From Microvelia longipes (lineage: Eukaryota; Arthropoda; Insecta; Hemiptera; Veliidae): 64,000 nucleotides of DNA. The notes beneath the pieces are model-generated. The model was not told the origin of the DNA and ran no database searches. It saw only the letters and a program-made list of their open reading frames with translations. Where the stretch lies: positions 46,290,537 through 46,354,536 of the forward strand of contig JACMZG010001870.1 in assembly GCA_018340805.1 (NCBI GenBank), given 5' to 3'. Below, piece after piece: positions 19,942 through 31,944 of the stretch (its first letter is position 1; each line of letters opens with the position of its first letter). The translations under genes were made by a program, and so were the position numbers.

Positions 19942-20496
19942 TAGGCCCGTATTAAAAAACATTTTCCAGCCTATTATTTAAGGTACCTTTGAATCCTTGT
20001 ACCTAAAGGCTTCTTTAAAGAGACTCAAAGGCTTCCTTAAAGAGACCTAAAGTTTTCCTTAAAGATACTCAAATTCTTCTTTGAGGAGACTCAAAGGCTT
20101 CCTTAAGGAAACCCAGAGGCTTCTTTAAGGAAACTCAAAGGCTCCTTAAGGAGACCTAAAGTTTTCCTTAAAGATACTCAAAGTCTTTCTTGAGGAGACT
20201 CAAAGGCTTCCTTAAGGAAACCTAGAGGATTCTTTAAGGAAATTCAAAGGCTTCCTTAAGGAAACCTAGAGGCTTCTTTAAGGAAATTCAAAGGCTTCCT
20301 TAAAGATACTCAAAGTCTTTCTTGAGGAGAGACTCAAAGGCTTCCTTAAGGAAACCTTAAAGGCTATTATATTAAAGGTTTACTTCTTATAGTAAACCTT
20401 CAAAGGCTTCTTTAAGGAAACTCAAAGGCTTCTTAAGGAGACCTAAAACCTTCCTTAAGGATTAAATAAGGAAAATGTCTTTGAATCCGTGCCTTA
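19942..20496. mobile_element. MITE containing an internal tandem array
   Basis: Ends TTAGGCCCGTATTAAAAAAC and GTCTTTGAATCCGTGCCTTAA match the MITE at 16746-16943. The interior is an array of about 10-12 diverged ~40-bp units (CTTCCTTAAGGAAAC, TCAAAGGCTTCTTTAAGGA). CCTTAAGG palindromes recur throughout, so the array is made of the subterminal sequence itself. Confidence 0.65.
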
Positions 20497-20499
20497 ATG

Positions 20500-23400
20500 T
20501 ATTGTCCATTTCTTTAGATTCGTATATTTTATTAAAATATATTAAATGTAAAATAACGTTTAGATTTTATTATTATAAATTTTACTGTGATGTTAAAAAA
20601 TTTAATATAGTAATGAAAATAAAACTTTCTAATGCCTATTTGCAGTTCTTTCTCAATTTGGTTCTTTTAAAAATAAGTAATATTTTCGGCTGACTGTCCT
20701 TTTTATATTTATAACAACATAAAGAAAACTAGTGTTTGACTTATTTATTCTTTTACTTCTCCAAGTCTTGAGGGCATTCTGACTGACGATGTGGTTTTTG
20801 TATTCCTAAAATAGCTCTGTCCCTTTTTCGACTTAGAGACATGCAATTTTCTACAGGTGCTAAAAAATTATTTAGATGAAACTCTCCCTTTTTTTAAATT
20901 TTCACGCTTCTTTTAAAAATTATGCTTAGAAACCCATTTGTGTTCTTCTTTAGAGAAATCTATTCTAAAGGGGTCCATTCCATAAGTTTAATAAATATTA
21001 CTAACTCCAAAGTTTAAAAATTACTCGTGCGATTCTGATGAAAATTGTACTTATAGTTTGGGGAATAAAACAGAATTTTTACGTGATACAAATTAGGCTG
21101 TAACAACATAAGGTCAATAGGTAAACACATTAAGAAATAAACACGGTGTTTTTTTTATCTGAGTGGCAGTGGATTTTTCTGAACAGGGGGGAGGGTCAGT
21201 CCATTGGTAAGCTGGTATTTTTAAATTTTACATAAAAGTAGGTTTATTGTTTATATTAGTGAATCAATTCTTTTGTCTATTCAATCTCATCTTTGCAAAT
21301 ACATTTGTTTGATCCTTCAAAACCAGATAAATATTTTCTTATTTTTCTAAGAATCAATATAGTTTTAGATTTTTATCTTTAGTTTAGATGTCCTAATGTG
21401 TAGAGACTTAATTGACTTCAGAAGGTATTCTAAAGCATTACTTAAGTCATTTATAATATTTATCAAGGGTGTAAGTTAGAAATATACGAAGCAAGTGTTT
21501 TTCTACAATTAATTTACGTATAAATCACTCAAATGTAAGTAATATTCTAGAATACCTTCCTTAATCTTAGACTTGATATAAAATATTTGGAATTTTTAAG
21601 AGTTTATATATATATTATATATAATATATATATTATTATATATATATAATATTATATATATATACATATATAATATATATATTTAAAATTATGAATTGAA
21701 ATAATATAAAAATATTCTATGTACTATTTATTAAATACAAAATAGGCTAGTGGAAGATTATTAATAAGAAAATAGTAAAAATTCAAATTTTAAATTTTTT
21801 GACTTATCTAATTGTAGTTAATTATTTGTATTAAAAATGTAAAAAATGAATTTAATGAATCTTGCCAAGACCATTTTATGTCTAGTTATAGTTGCAAATT
21901 CTAAAATGTATTGTTAGTAATTATATTTTAAATATTTAATACTTTATGTTATTAATTTGTCGTTAGTTTATATTGTCCATGTTCTTTGTAAAACCAGTTT
22001 CTTACATACTATGGGTGAAACAGATGCACCAAAATTACAGCCTTTAAGGAGAAAATATGGTCCTTGACAAAGAATATAATAGATATAGAATGTCGGAAGC
22101 TATACGAGAACTTCAGTCAGAAGGTAGGTGTGAACTAGTGCTGGTCTCTAGCGGTACCTCTGAAATTAATTATCCTAACCATAACATTCTTCCGATTTTT
22201 CTAAAATCGTATTATGAGATCATCTCGTTTTTTTATTACAATTTTAATAACACAAGTATCTACTAATTATTATTTAAATCAAATATTTGGATTTATCAGT
22301 TTTGTACCAGAAGTAGTGCGCTGAAATTTAAATGACAGTGGCAGTGGCGCACTCTCATAGTGGAAATGGTGAAATTATCTTATTATACACTAGCGCTCCT
22401 GTTAACTGGCTATGGAACTATCCTTTTCTTATCCAAAATAATAAATCTTGGGACCATCTTTCTTTGTCTATTTATTCTTTGGGTCCTAGACTTCGGAAAA
22501 CAGTCTCTGCCCTCAGCAAGTTGACTCATGTGACTTCAAATTTACTGTTATGTATTTTTTTATGGTAACTAATACCCAAATATGGTATTTTTTTACTGCT
22601 TTTGGTAACTTTGAATAGTTAAATTAGAGCATACCATATTAACTGTTTTGAAAATTACATAAAATTCTTAACATATGAAACTGACATCACCATATTTTAT
22701 CACCGAAAATTTTTTATCAATCAATATTTCGATATACATAATAGATTTGGGTTCTTACATGAAGCAAGTATTTTTAACAAAAATCTTTTACATATGTCAA
22801 ACAGTAACCTGGTCAAAAATTACTGTAATATTGTGATACTGGAATGAAATTGGAATGTAGTTTTAAATCATTGAATAGTATGGAAGGCTCTACCTCAACT
22901 TTTTTTAAATCACTAAAAGTGGTAACATAACCGCATTTGGGTAATAGTTGAAAGAAAATAATGATAAATTTGAACTCGAAAGAGTGAACTTACTGGTGAT
23001 AGAAACCATATTCCAAAGTCAAGGTCCATGTTTTCCCCATATTATTAAATATTTAATATTGATGCATTTAAAGTGTTTCACCAAAGATAATACTTAGACA
23101 GAGGAGTTCTCTTTGTCATATTAGTGTTGTCCGTAGTTTTACCGAGATTTATTATTGCTGTAGTGTAATCCGTCTCAAACTACACCACATGTTTCATTCT
23201 AGTTTCTGTTTTGTTTCTTGACTATTTATTAAAAGATAAATTATTATTTTGTTTAATTATACTATTACTGTTTTATTTTGTGGTTTTAAAGTAATAAATA
23301 ATAAATTACATTTTTCGACTATTTTTTTAACCCAATTCCAGAAGTTTTTATACTTGTTTTCTCTAAGTACCAGCAGGTACCATCAACCACCCGTACGTAT

Positions 23401-23790
23401 TATTAAGTATTGTATGTAGACTACATAATATTTGTATCCAAAATAATATTTACCATACTACCGTGTTTTTTAATACAAATATATTGATGGGGCTAGGATT
23501 TTTAAGTATTTAAAATTAATAGACTTCATTTAAAATTTATTTCCAAGTTTCCGAACCTTGGTACAAGAAAAGGGTAACTCTGATTTGTAAAAAACTTTTT
23601 TTAAAAGTAAAAGTAACTGATTTGAGAAAAACTTCAAGAGTTATTGTACGTATACAAAAAATTATATCTTGCACACACACACACAGGTATATATGTATAC
23701 ATAAATATACATATAATTTTTTTTGGATGTATAATTTTGGTATCAGGAAGCCAATACCCCTTCTACTATACCCTCATCCAAACAACCTCA
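20500..23790. other. No gene recognised; AT-rich non-coding
   Basis: Contains a (TA)n tract at 21608-21692 and scattered short frames (20475-20693, 22057-22266, 22332-22568). None has recognisable motifs or supported splice partners. The 22057 frame (LDKEYNRYRMSEAIRELQSE) is followed by a GTAGGT donor-like site at 22124, but no matching exon was found. Confidence 0.5.
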
Positions 23791-23799
23791 TAAATGTAT

Positions 23800-23800
23800 N
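23800..23800. other. Ambiguous base (n)
   Basis: The only undetermined base in the window, at 23800, next to the 3' side of the RMI1-like relic. It could mark a polishing failure or a join. Confidence 0.95.
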
Positions 23801-24216
23801 TGACTAGATTGTGCTTTCCCTCCGTACTCAGTTTTTTCTCTTATGTCAGTTTATTATCATACATGTTCCTCTCATTATGTCTGAGGTAGTTAGCTTGAAT
23901 TCTGATTGATTGTGGGTGCGTCTGTTTGTTCGCAATTTGTGCAGTGCTGAGCAGCCATTAGTTAAATTCTTCATATCATCTAAATCAAATGTTCGTCAAG
24001 CTGGGAAGTACAGGAATACATTAGTCGATGTCGAATATTGTCAGAATTTTCAGTTGAAACTTTAAGTTTTCTACTCGTAGTGACTTGATTAACGGAACTT
24101 CTATTTTGATTGGATGGTTTCATTTCTTTTCAAAGAAGTTGAAAGTGTAATTTTTGAGAAGTTAGTGTACTTTATCTTAACAGTTCTTGGTCCCTGATTA
24201 GACAAACTCTATTTGA

Positions 24217-24960
24217 TTAGAACTCATTCCTTTCAATATTTTCAATATCAGGTTTTACAATAAAATCATCATCGTCTTGTAACAGTTGCTCTGTTTCAAC
24301 ACTTTTATCTTCGGGTTTTATAGGAATCGGATTCTCTGGTTGTTTCAACTCACGAGCTAATACATTTTCTCCACTGCATTTCACAATAAGGTAGATCATT
24401 CAACTTCCCATCGATAAGATCAATATTCTCATTTTTTTAAAAATAAAACACCTTCGGGCATTTCGATGGGACCGGTAAGTACAGCTTTGACTCAGGTATG
24501 AAAGGTTCAACTAATTTTTCTGATCTGTTTATTCTTTCAAACCCCAGTAGTGTAACAAACCACCATCTGTTATTTCCATTTTCTCAAGTACGATTACCCT
24601 GTGGTTCGTTCATATCTATTCCTTGTCAGTATCCCACACTTAATTATCCTCCGCAGCTGGCCCCTACAGTATTTTTGTAATTGTTTATTAAAACGATTCG
24701 CTGATGTAAACAGCTAAGTGATGAACAGTGCGTATATACCAGGTAAATTAAATTGCTGAGCGTTTTACAATTGCTTTAGGCAAGGCATGGAGCCTTAATT
24801 ATACTTTCCCAATCGGCTAATTTCCACTGATTCAAAAGCGATATTCTTTAAGCTGATTAATAGTAGAATTAGCAGTACTCTCCCTGAAGCAAGCGATGCA
24901 CCCTTTGAGCCACTGAGTTCTGATTGACGGTATCTCAAGATATTCCTTACTTTCTTAAAA
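24217..24960 (-). pseudogene. RMI1: RMI1 pseudogene (intronless, multiply frameshifted)
   Basis: Read on the minus strand, successive frames match RMI1 in order: an N-terminal YLEIPSIRTQWLKGCIACF; QWKLADWESIIKAPCL, as in the family's EQWLLTDLR region; NLPGIYALFI (family GFYALQI); MEITDG (family LQLTDG); GPIEMPEGVLFLKN; ENIDLIDGKLNDL (family GVLLLKPENVKVLGGEV); and GENVLARELKQPENPIP (family EKVLARLIGEP). Colinearity over about 220 codons without introns points to a processed copy. At least six frame changes and several stops separate the blocks, so it is not functional as read. Acidic C-terminal sequence runs to a stop at 24217; further coding-like sequence (FDLDDMKNLTNGCSALHKL) continues to about 23860. 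RMI1 normally binds TOP3A, whose gene starts at 33336. Confidence 0.7.
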
Positions 24961-25859
24961 AATTAGCAAACTTCTTAAATTACCACTCTCGCCATAATCA
25001 GCTGGGACTCTCATCAATTACAAAAAAATAATTACTAATATAATAATTCAAATACAAAATAGAAGTGAAAATTCAAACTTGGCAACTGTGTTGTTTTCAT
25101 TCTTCTTCTTCTTCTTACCCAGAGGGGCATAAAGGCCAAAATAGTGTCGCCACCGTGTTTCAAGAAAATTATGCATGAAATAGACAGCACCTCTCAAGAA
25201 TAGAAGACTTGAATAGTAATTAGAAGACTAGTCATCTTCTTTGGGGATAACTTCTCCCATTTTTCTCATTTAAGATTAAACGCTTAATAATATCAACTGA
25301 CTTTTTAATTCTAGTAATCTTATTTTTTTAAGTTATTTCAGTAACTTTTTACAACTTAAACAAGGTAAGATAAACATTAAATAATACTTTTTTTATCTGC
25401 TCACGGAAGGCAAATGAAGCGATTACTGAACTAATTTTAGGCGAGAAAAGTAGCATCCCAGATGGTCTAGAAATTAGTCATGAATTACTAAGTTTACCTG
25501 CCTAGGCAAGGAAAAGTAGCATTTCCTAGTCGCTCTACCTGTGCTGGTAAAGAAAGTTAATAGATAATTTTTGTTTTTATAAAAAAACATGATTACTTAT
25601 TAATAAAAAAGCCTATTGAATGTTATTTAATAATTTATATAATGAATAATTACATTTTTTAACAAATTAAAATAAAACAGTTTGTAATGTAAATCTTTAA
25701 TTAGAAATAAATTGTATTCATTATATTAAAGGCAACTCTTTTTGTCTTGGGTTCTCATCTCATCTTTTTTTGTCAAGTCATTTTATACTTTTATTTTACG
25801 AACCCGTATTTAATAACAGTTTAAAAAGTTAGTTTATTCTATAGCGTTTTGTGATGGAA

Positions 25860-26097
25860 TATCGTCGAAGATATAGACGAACTTTTCAAACATACCCCGC
25901 CGGATGTTTTGGAAATAGCTACAAATGCCTACTACCCGGCAAATCAGGAAGTAGGTATCTCAAAGCATATGAAGTGTTCAAAGAATGGTGCTATAGAAAA
26001 AGTAAAGAATGTAAGTGAAACGCGTTGTGTTAGTGTATTTAAAAGAACTGTCAAACAAAATCGAGCGCTACTCTGTGGTCAACTTTCTCGATGATAA
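25860..26097 (+). pseudogene. Possible Crypton-type tyrosine-recombinase N-terminal fragment
   Basis: A frame reads LLPGKSGSRYLKAYEVFKEW, then a shifted frame LVYLKELSNKIERYSVVN. This pattern (LP-KS--RY-KAY--F--W then a YL-ELS block) resembles the N-terminal DNA-binding part of insect Crypton-like tyrosine recombinases. One or two frameshifts break it and no catalytic part follows. Recognition is from memory of the pattern only. Confidence 0.35.
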
Positions 26098-26164
26098 GAT
26101 GTAAATATAAAACATTATACAAACGTAATAAGTTTTTCAAGAATGCTAGTTTTGATTTATTACT

Positions 26165-26410
26165 GTTCGCAGATAAAATATTGTGTGGAACGAGGCAGGA
26201 AAGGAAACATTACTGACTCGTATATTTGCCTGCCTCGTCAGTCAAATTATATATTACCTGCCTCGGCTTCGCCTCGTCAGTCAAAATGAAAATTGCCTGC
26301 CTCGGCTTTGCCTCTGCAGGTAATTTAGATAGTACACCCTCGCCTTCGGCTCGGGGGCTAACTTCGATACTAGTCAGTAATATTCCATTTTCCTTCCTAG
26401 TCACACAAAT
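26165..26410 (+). mobile_element. Dispersed repeat family F, copy 2
   Basis: Contains three short tandem blocks built on TGCCTGCCTCG and CCTCGTCAGTCAAA, and the box CCTTCGGCTCGGGGGCTAA shared with 5625-5855. The open frames on both strands are repeat-derived. Confidence 0.5.
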
Positions 26411-27387
26411 AACTCTATATTTCGTTAGATTTTTACATAGGATAAAACGTGTATGTCATTGAAACAAAAAGCTTAATCTAAGCATAGATTTAGCACAAGT
26501 TATTCAAGATATTTGATAAAACAAACTAATTATTATCATCATTCTTGATCAATAAAATTCCGAAATCTCAACATATGTCCTATATATTTTTATATGTTGT
26601 TTAAAGTTGCATGCTTCAACTGCTAATCTCCTGATAATGTGTGAAAAATTAAGGGAAGGGGGAGAAAATATCACTAAATTCAGTTAAGGGTTTATTATCT
26701 CTGACTAAGCTATGAACACTTCTTGACAGCACTTTTTTCTAATTAAATAAGTAAAATTCGAAGTAGAGGTCTCTCTCTACTTTTTAATCAAAGACAACTT
26801 GTTCTAGAGAGAGATCTGAAAGGCCTATAGAACTTTCTGGTAAAGTTAAAGTAGCAAAATTAACTCTTCAGGTCAAAACATAGTTTCCTACATCTAACTA
26901 GTGTGTTAGAACCAGACTGCGTTGGTTTATACCTAAAGTCTTATTTTTGTTTTGGTGAAAAGGCAGGGTTACTGGGCCTTAACCTCTTCAGCAAGCCTTA
27001 AGAGCTAACTAATTTTACCTCCCTTGGCCTAACAGCCTCAGGAGCAAATACATAGGGAAAACTGGACCTCACCCCTGAAAACAAGCTTCAGTTGAAACTC
27101 CAAACAATCAAAACAGAGGTATCAAAACTTAACACTGAGGTGTAATTAATCTTAACCCAACCTTCAGTAAAAAAATTGAATAGTAATAAACATTGATCAA
27201 TATCATATAATTAATAATATATACAACGGAATCTGAGTTAATTTTAACAAACAATCCATTCAAAATACAAAATCATCTCTTCTGTTAAAAATAAAATAAT
27301 AAAGAATTAGAATAATACTAATATTACCTAGTCCACTATGGCAAATGGTACAAATTCGGATTTCTTAACCCAAGCTAGAAGATATAA

Positions 27388-27399
27388 TTAATATATATA

Positions 27400-27430
<31 letters not shown>

Positions 27431-27627
27431 ATAATAATATATATATATAATATTTATAGATGCATGTTATAGGTTGTAAATAAAAATCAATATTATTTTA
27501 TATTCCTTAGAATATTAATTATAATATTTAACTGTTAAATTATAACGTTTAAATATTATAATTAATATTCTTATGAATATAAAATTATATTGATTTTGAT
27601 ATACAAATCTAAAACATGCATCTATAA
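27388..27627. mobile_element. TA tract and palindromic MITE
   Basis: After TA repeats (27388-27450), TATAGATGCATGTTATAG (27458) is mirrored by AAACATGCATCTATA at 27613-27627. The inner arms ATCAATAT...ATATTGAT and AATTATAATATTTAA...TTAAATATTATAATT also pair. A 170-bp fold-back. Confidence 0.55.
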
Positions 27628-29139
27628 AATATGTTTATAACCGTCGAGATAGGCTTGTAGCCAGTCAAAGCTTGTAGGGGGGTGGGGTCAATTCCAGAGA
27701 GAAGCGATATTCGCACACATTCAGTGTGATTTCCACTGAAAACTGCTTTGTCAAAAGGGGCAACGTTTTTTTCCAGAGGGCACCCCCCCTTCTTCTGGCC
27801 CCTACCTGCTTTAAGGAAGGTTAAAATCGTATGCAATTAAGGATTAGGCTATAGAAGGAGCATACTCTACTGATACAGAGAAGTTGGACTGCAAACTAGA
27901 TTAACTGCGTTAAAAAGACAATATCATTCATAAAGGGTGATATAAATTTTCTGATTAAATTAGTGCAGTAGTATTTTTAAACAAAAATAAATCTTTATAA
28001 ATGGGAAAAATGAATCTTTCTTAAGATTTCATTGTCTATGTGTGTTAAAATTATTTGTTTTTACACTTTTTAAACTTAAGTTGTGTTAAATGTAATTGAA
28101 TTATACATTTGTAACCTATTAAAATTTATCTAAGCAAAACCTAAAAATAGGTTATAAAATTAAAACATCGGAAGCTTTACTTTATGAACACGGTTTAACT
28201 AGTCTTCAATATAAATTCTCATCTTATGAGTAATGATTATTCTAAATATAGTATTATTCTAAGAATAAATGGTTGGGTGATGAAAATCTTTTTAAATTCA
28301 GCTCCTGGCACTAAATTTAAATTGGCTGAAATAGTTTATCAATCAACAGATAGTAAGTAGCATTTGATAACAAAAAATGAGTAATTATAATCAGTTGAGC
28401 AACAAGTCAATTAAGACTCAACTGACGTGAGAAGTGGATTAATTTACTTAAGCAAGAAAATAGTGAGGGCTAGAAATTGAAGTATAGAATCATATAATTG
28501 GCTTTGGGCATGTTCTATAAATGATCAAAATTAGTCAACCAGCATGACATAGGGTGTTATTATACCTTTACAAGGGAATTAAGAACAAAGGAAAAAATTG
28601 CAGAAAAGAGGGACTTCATTCTTTTTAAATTCACTCCAAGTTTGAACCATCAATATACTTCAAGGTGAAGACTCCAAATTGTTCAACTTATAAAATTTGT
28701 TTGACCTGTTAATTTGTTTAAAGTTCCCAGTATTAGAGGGCAACAAATAATAAAAAAAGTTTCAACACCCAAAATTACATTTTTCAATAGAAACATCCAT
28801 TTCTAAATTCATGGCTTAAGTGAAAGGGTACACAAAATAAAAATAATAGCTTACAAAACCAAGAGAAATATGACTGTCCTTATTACTATTCAAAAACTAA
28901 ATACAAATGTATTACATATCTTGGATCGAAATTCATAATCGCTAAAATAATCTTTAGAGACCTAAAGTTGTTCTGGTTTCATTCAGTTAGCAGCCTTTAA
29001 AAATGAATGGAGGAAGGATTTCTATTAGTATGCTTATTTTTGGGTCGCTTCAACAGACTAAAACCAGTAGTTGCAGATTTTATTAATAGTAATAAAGACA
29101 ATCTTACATATAAATGCAAGTTAAGAATGAGAACAAAAA

Positions 29140-30333
29140 TTATTTTTTCTTAGGGTCTTTGAGGCCGGCTCCAGCATTAAACTTAAAGAATATAATATCA
29201 CCATCCTCCACAGTATAGTTCCTCCCTTGCTGACGATATTTACCGGCAGCTTTAGCAGCAGCTTCAGACCCTTCTTCTTTAAAATCATCAAATTTCATTA
29301 CTTCAGCCATGATAAAACCTTTCTCGAAATCTGTATGGATTCTGCCAGCAGCTTGGGGAGCTTTAGTTCCTTTCTGAATAGTCCAGGCTTTAACCTCATC
29401 AGGTCCCGATGTAAAGAAATATTGAAGCTGAAGAGCTTTGTAACCTTGCAATATGATCTTATCCAGAGCACTTGTAGTTTTGTGCTCTTCCAAATAAGCT
29501 TTCTTCTCACCATCTTCCATATCAAATATTTTTGTTTCAAAAGCTCCAGAAAATGGAATGATAGTAGCGCCCGGATCATTTTTATCAACCCACTCTTTAA
29601 TCTTTATTAACCATTTATTCTTCTTCTTGATGTAATCTTTTTCAGTTAAATTAACTAAATATATAACAGGTTTCGTAGTTAGGAAAAGGTGTTTATTGAG
29701 GACTTCTATATCATGGGTGTTCCAATCCTCAAATCTCAGGTGATGTTTATCTTCTTCGATAACTTTTTTAATTTTCATTAATATGTCATATTCAGCTTTT
29801 AATTTTTTATCCCCACCTCTTAAAACAGTTCTTTCCATTTTTTCGACGATCGAAGCTAAGAATTCAATATCTTTCAAGCGCAATTCGTCCGAGATGATTT
29901 CTAAATCTCTGACTGGATTGACTTCGCCTTCTACGTGAGTGACATCATCATCTTCGAAAGCTCGACACAAATGAAAAATAGCATCACAAGCTCTTATGTG
30001 TGATAAGAAAGCATTACCTAAGCCTTGCCCTTCGCTCGCACCTTTAACTAAACCTGCAATATCTACAACGTTTAAAAACGCCGGAACTTTACTAACAGGT
30101 TTAAAATAATCACATAAATAGTCGAACCTTGGATCCGGCACTGGCACTCTACTTTCATTAGGATCTATAGTACAAAACGGGAAATTTTCCGCTGCAGCTT
30201 GACTTTTTGTTAGAACGTTAAAAAAAGTTGACTTGCCAACGTTAGGTATGCCAACAATACCGACTTTCAAATTAACACCTACCCGACCAATCAAAGGCTT
30301 CCTTTCAGGCTCTTCGACTTTTTTAGGTCCCAT
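29140..30333 (-). CDS. OLA1: Obg-like ATPase 1 (YchF/OLA1), complete, single exon
   Basis: 397 residues, within one or two of the usual metazoan length. It is a cytosolic P-loop hydrolase of the TRAFAC Obg family that prefers ATP over GTP, linked to translation and stress control. Visible: G1 GIPNVGKST (28-36), G3 [10 protein letters not shown] (91-100), a noncanonical G4 NLTEKD (228-233, which fits ATP use), a helical insertion at about 145-200, and the C-terminal TGS domain (about 304-387) ending [18 protein letters not shown]. The start ATG (30331-30333) gives the expected MGPKK N-terminus. No intron and no damage. An AATAAA-type signal lies downstream on the minus strand near 29077. The next gene (31049) is divergent, so the 715-bp gap probably holds both promoters. 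Confidence 0.97.
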   Translation of the reverse strand: MGPKKVEEPERKPLIGRVGVNLKVGIVGIPNVGKSTFFNVLTKSQAAAENFPFCTIDPNESRVPVPDPRFDYLCDYFKPVSKVPAFLNVVDIAGLVKGASEGQGLGNAFLSHIRACDAIFHLCRAFEDDDVTHVEGEVNPVRDLEIISDELRLKDIEFLASIVEKMERTVLRGGDKKLKAEYDILMKIKKVIEEDKHHLRFEDWNTHDIEVLNKHLFLTTKPVIYLVNLTEKDYIKKKNKWLIKIKEWVDKNDPGATIIPFSGAFETKIFDMEDGEKKAYLEEHKTTSALDKIILQGYKALQLQYFFTSGPDEVKAWTIQKGTKAPQAAGRIHTDFEKGFIMAEVMKFDDFKEEGSEAAAKAAGKYRQQGRNYTVEDGDIIFFKFNAGAGLKDPKKK

Positions 30334-31048
30334 AATTAATAAATACTAACTAAAGAACTAAATGGATTAAATAATAATTAAAAAATTTAAATTAACATTA
30401 AATAAAAAACGTGTATGAAAACAAAACCTTTAATGACTGTTATAATAATATAGCAGTTTCAATAATATAGCGTCAGAAGTGATTGAAATCTGTTTGGTTG
30501 CAGAATGCAACAAGTGATTAACTCATAGAGTATTTTCCTTTAGACAAGACTTGTTAAAAAAGATTAATATTTGAGTGAGAAACACATTACTCATTCACAT
30601 ATTCAATTTATCAAATTGCACAGTTATGAATTAATTTTTGAAGTAACAAAAGATATAAATAAATTAAATGTCGAAAAAGCATACACTTAAATAGTAAAAG
30701 CATTATATGCTTTTACTATTTAAGTGTATGCTGCTATGTAATAATAAGTTCTAAACAACATAACAATTTATTATATTGTTTAGAACTTATTCAACTATCT
30801 ATAGTACTTTTTCTTCTATGAACATCTGATCGATGTCAAATTTGTTATTGTTTATTAAAGAAACTGTATAAGTTTCTTTGTTGTTTTTAAATTGTTTTAT
30901 TTTTAAAATTTTAGTTGCTTAATATGTTTATATTTATAAATAAGAAGATTTTATTTTATTGCAGAAATGACGAAGTTATTATTTAAAAAATTGATGAAAA
31001 GTGAACTTTTTAATTGTTGTAAAACCAATATTTGTTAGGTAAGGAATA
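30334..31048. promoter_or_regulatory. Divergent intergenic region with two hairpins
   Basis: Separates OLA1 (minus) from the OXLD1-like gene (plus). It contains two perfect inverted repeats: a 25-bp-arm hairpin at 30678-30732 (AGCATACACTTAAATAGTAA and its complement, 5-base loop) and a 16-bp-arm repeat at 30743-30758 / 30776-30791. No core promoter motif is called with confidence. Confidence 0.45.
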
Positions 31049-31345
31049 GTGATGGTAAGAAATTTGTTTTGTTTAAGATATGTGAAAAGGAAATTTAATT
31101 TAAGGTATTTTTGTGAGAAGGGAAATACAGAACTTCCCGAAGCTCCTACTACGTGCTGCATGTCAGGATGTGCCAACTGCGTCTGGATAGAATATGCTGA
31201 GAAATTAGTGAAGCTATTGCAAGACGGAGACAAGACAAAAAAATTAATTCTAGAGAAGGTCGAGGATCCAAACATGAGAGCATTTCTGCTGACAGAACTC
31301 TCTACGTTGAAAGTCAACCCAGATCCTTCTGATAGTAATAAATAA
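31049..31345 (+). CDS. OXLD1: Oxidoreductase-like domain protein (OXLD1 type), mitochondrial
   Basis: 98 residues. After a basic, acid-poor N-terminus (MMVRNLFCLRYVKRKFNLRY), which looks like a mitochondrial presequence, comes the family signature. Pro-rich LPEAPTTCCMSGCANCVW (29-46) carries four conserved cysteines, then IEYAEKL and a helical tail with a conserved DPNMRAFLLTEL block. That is the whole oxidoreductase-like domain (Pfam Oxidored-like). The biochemical role of these proteins is not well settled. Stop TAA at 31343-31345. Intact in one exon as read; an upstream start at 30967 (ATGACG) is not in frame with support. Confidence 0.85.
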   Translation: MMVRNLFCLRYVKRKFNLRYFCEKGNTELPEAPTTCCMSGCANCVWIEYAEKLVKLLQDGDKTKKLILEKVEDPNMRAFLLTELSTLKVNPDPSDSNK

Positions 31346-31944
31346 CATTATAATAGAAGTGTATTATTTTTATGTATTAATTTAAAATATAAATATATGG
31401 AATTTTATGATATTTTCATTTTTATTAATAAGTAACCTGATGTCATAATGAAATAATTATGCTTTTAACTATTAATAAATACCTTGGTACTTAATTTAAC
31501 AAGTACCTGGTACTTAATAAATACCTATGTACTTAAAATTTACTGGGAGATGGCTTAAGAGCAAATTGGACTATCTCTACCAATCAGGGCTACTTTTTGA
31601 TTTCACCAAATATCTTTGGCTCACATTTCATAAAAATGTGAGTTGTTTATAAAATGTTATAATGTTAATGTATAAGATGTCTCAGATGTTCATAAAATGC
31701 TAATGGCTTCAGATTTTTTTAAAGATAGGTTTTTTGACTTACTCTATGGTACTTTGTTTTGCCAGTGACTCATTTTCCCAAAAAAATATTCAAGTATCAT
31801 CGCCACCCAAATTTAGTCGAATGCTGTCCTGTTCTTCGATCCTTTTTTACTTGATTATAACACTGATTAGTACTATACATTCCTCTATGGATTATAATAG
31901 TTATTTGTGTAGCTAGGCAAGAAAATAGAATATTTCAAATAATG
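31346..31944. other. Intergenic, no gene seen
   Basis: AT-rich, with a short repeated GTACTTAATAAATACCT motif near 31485-31530. The 60-codon frame at 31734 has no recognisable features. Confidence 0.5.

Noticed and set aside
29227..29610. Plus-strand frame of 127 codons and minus frame at 29298-29588
   Set aside because: Shadows of OLA1 in other frames.
29140..30333. OLA1 as a bacterial contaminant (YchF) or retrocopy
   Set aside because: Metazoan-type N- and C-termini and AT-rich eukaryotic flanks with spliced neighbours. Lack of introns leaves a retrogene possible, but the frame is fully intact.
30979..31317. Minus-strand frame of 112 codons
   Set aside because: Antisense shadow of the OXLD1-like gene.
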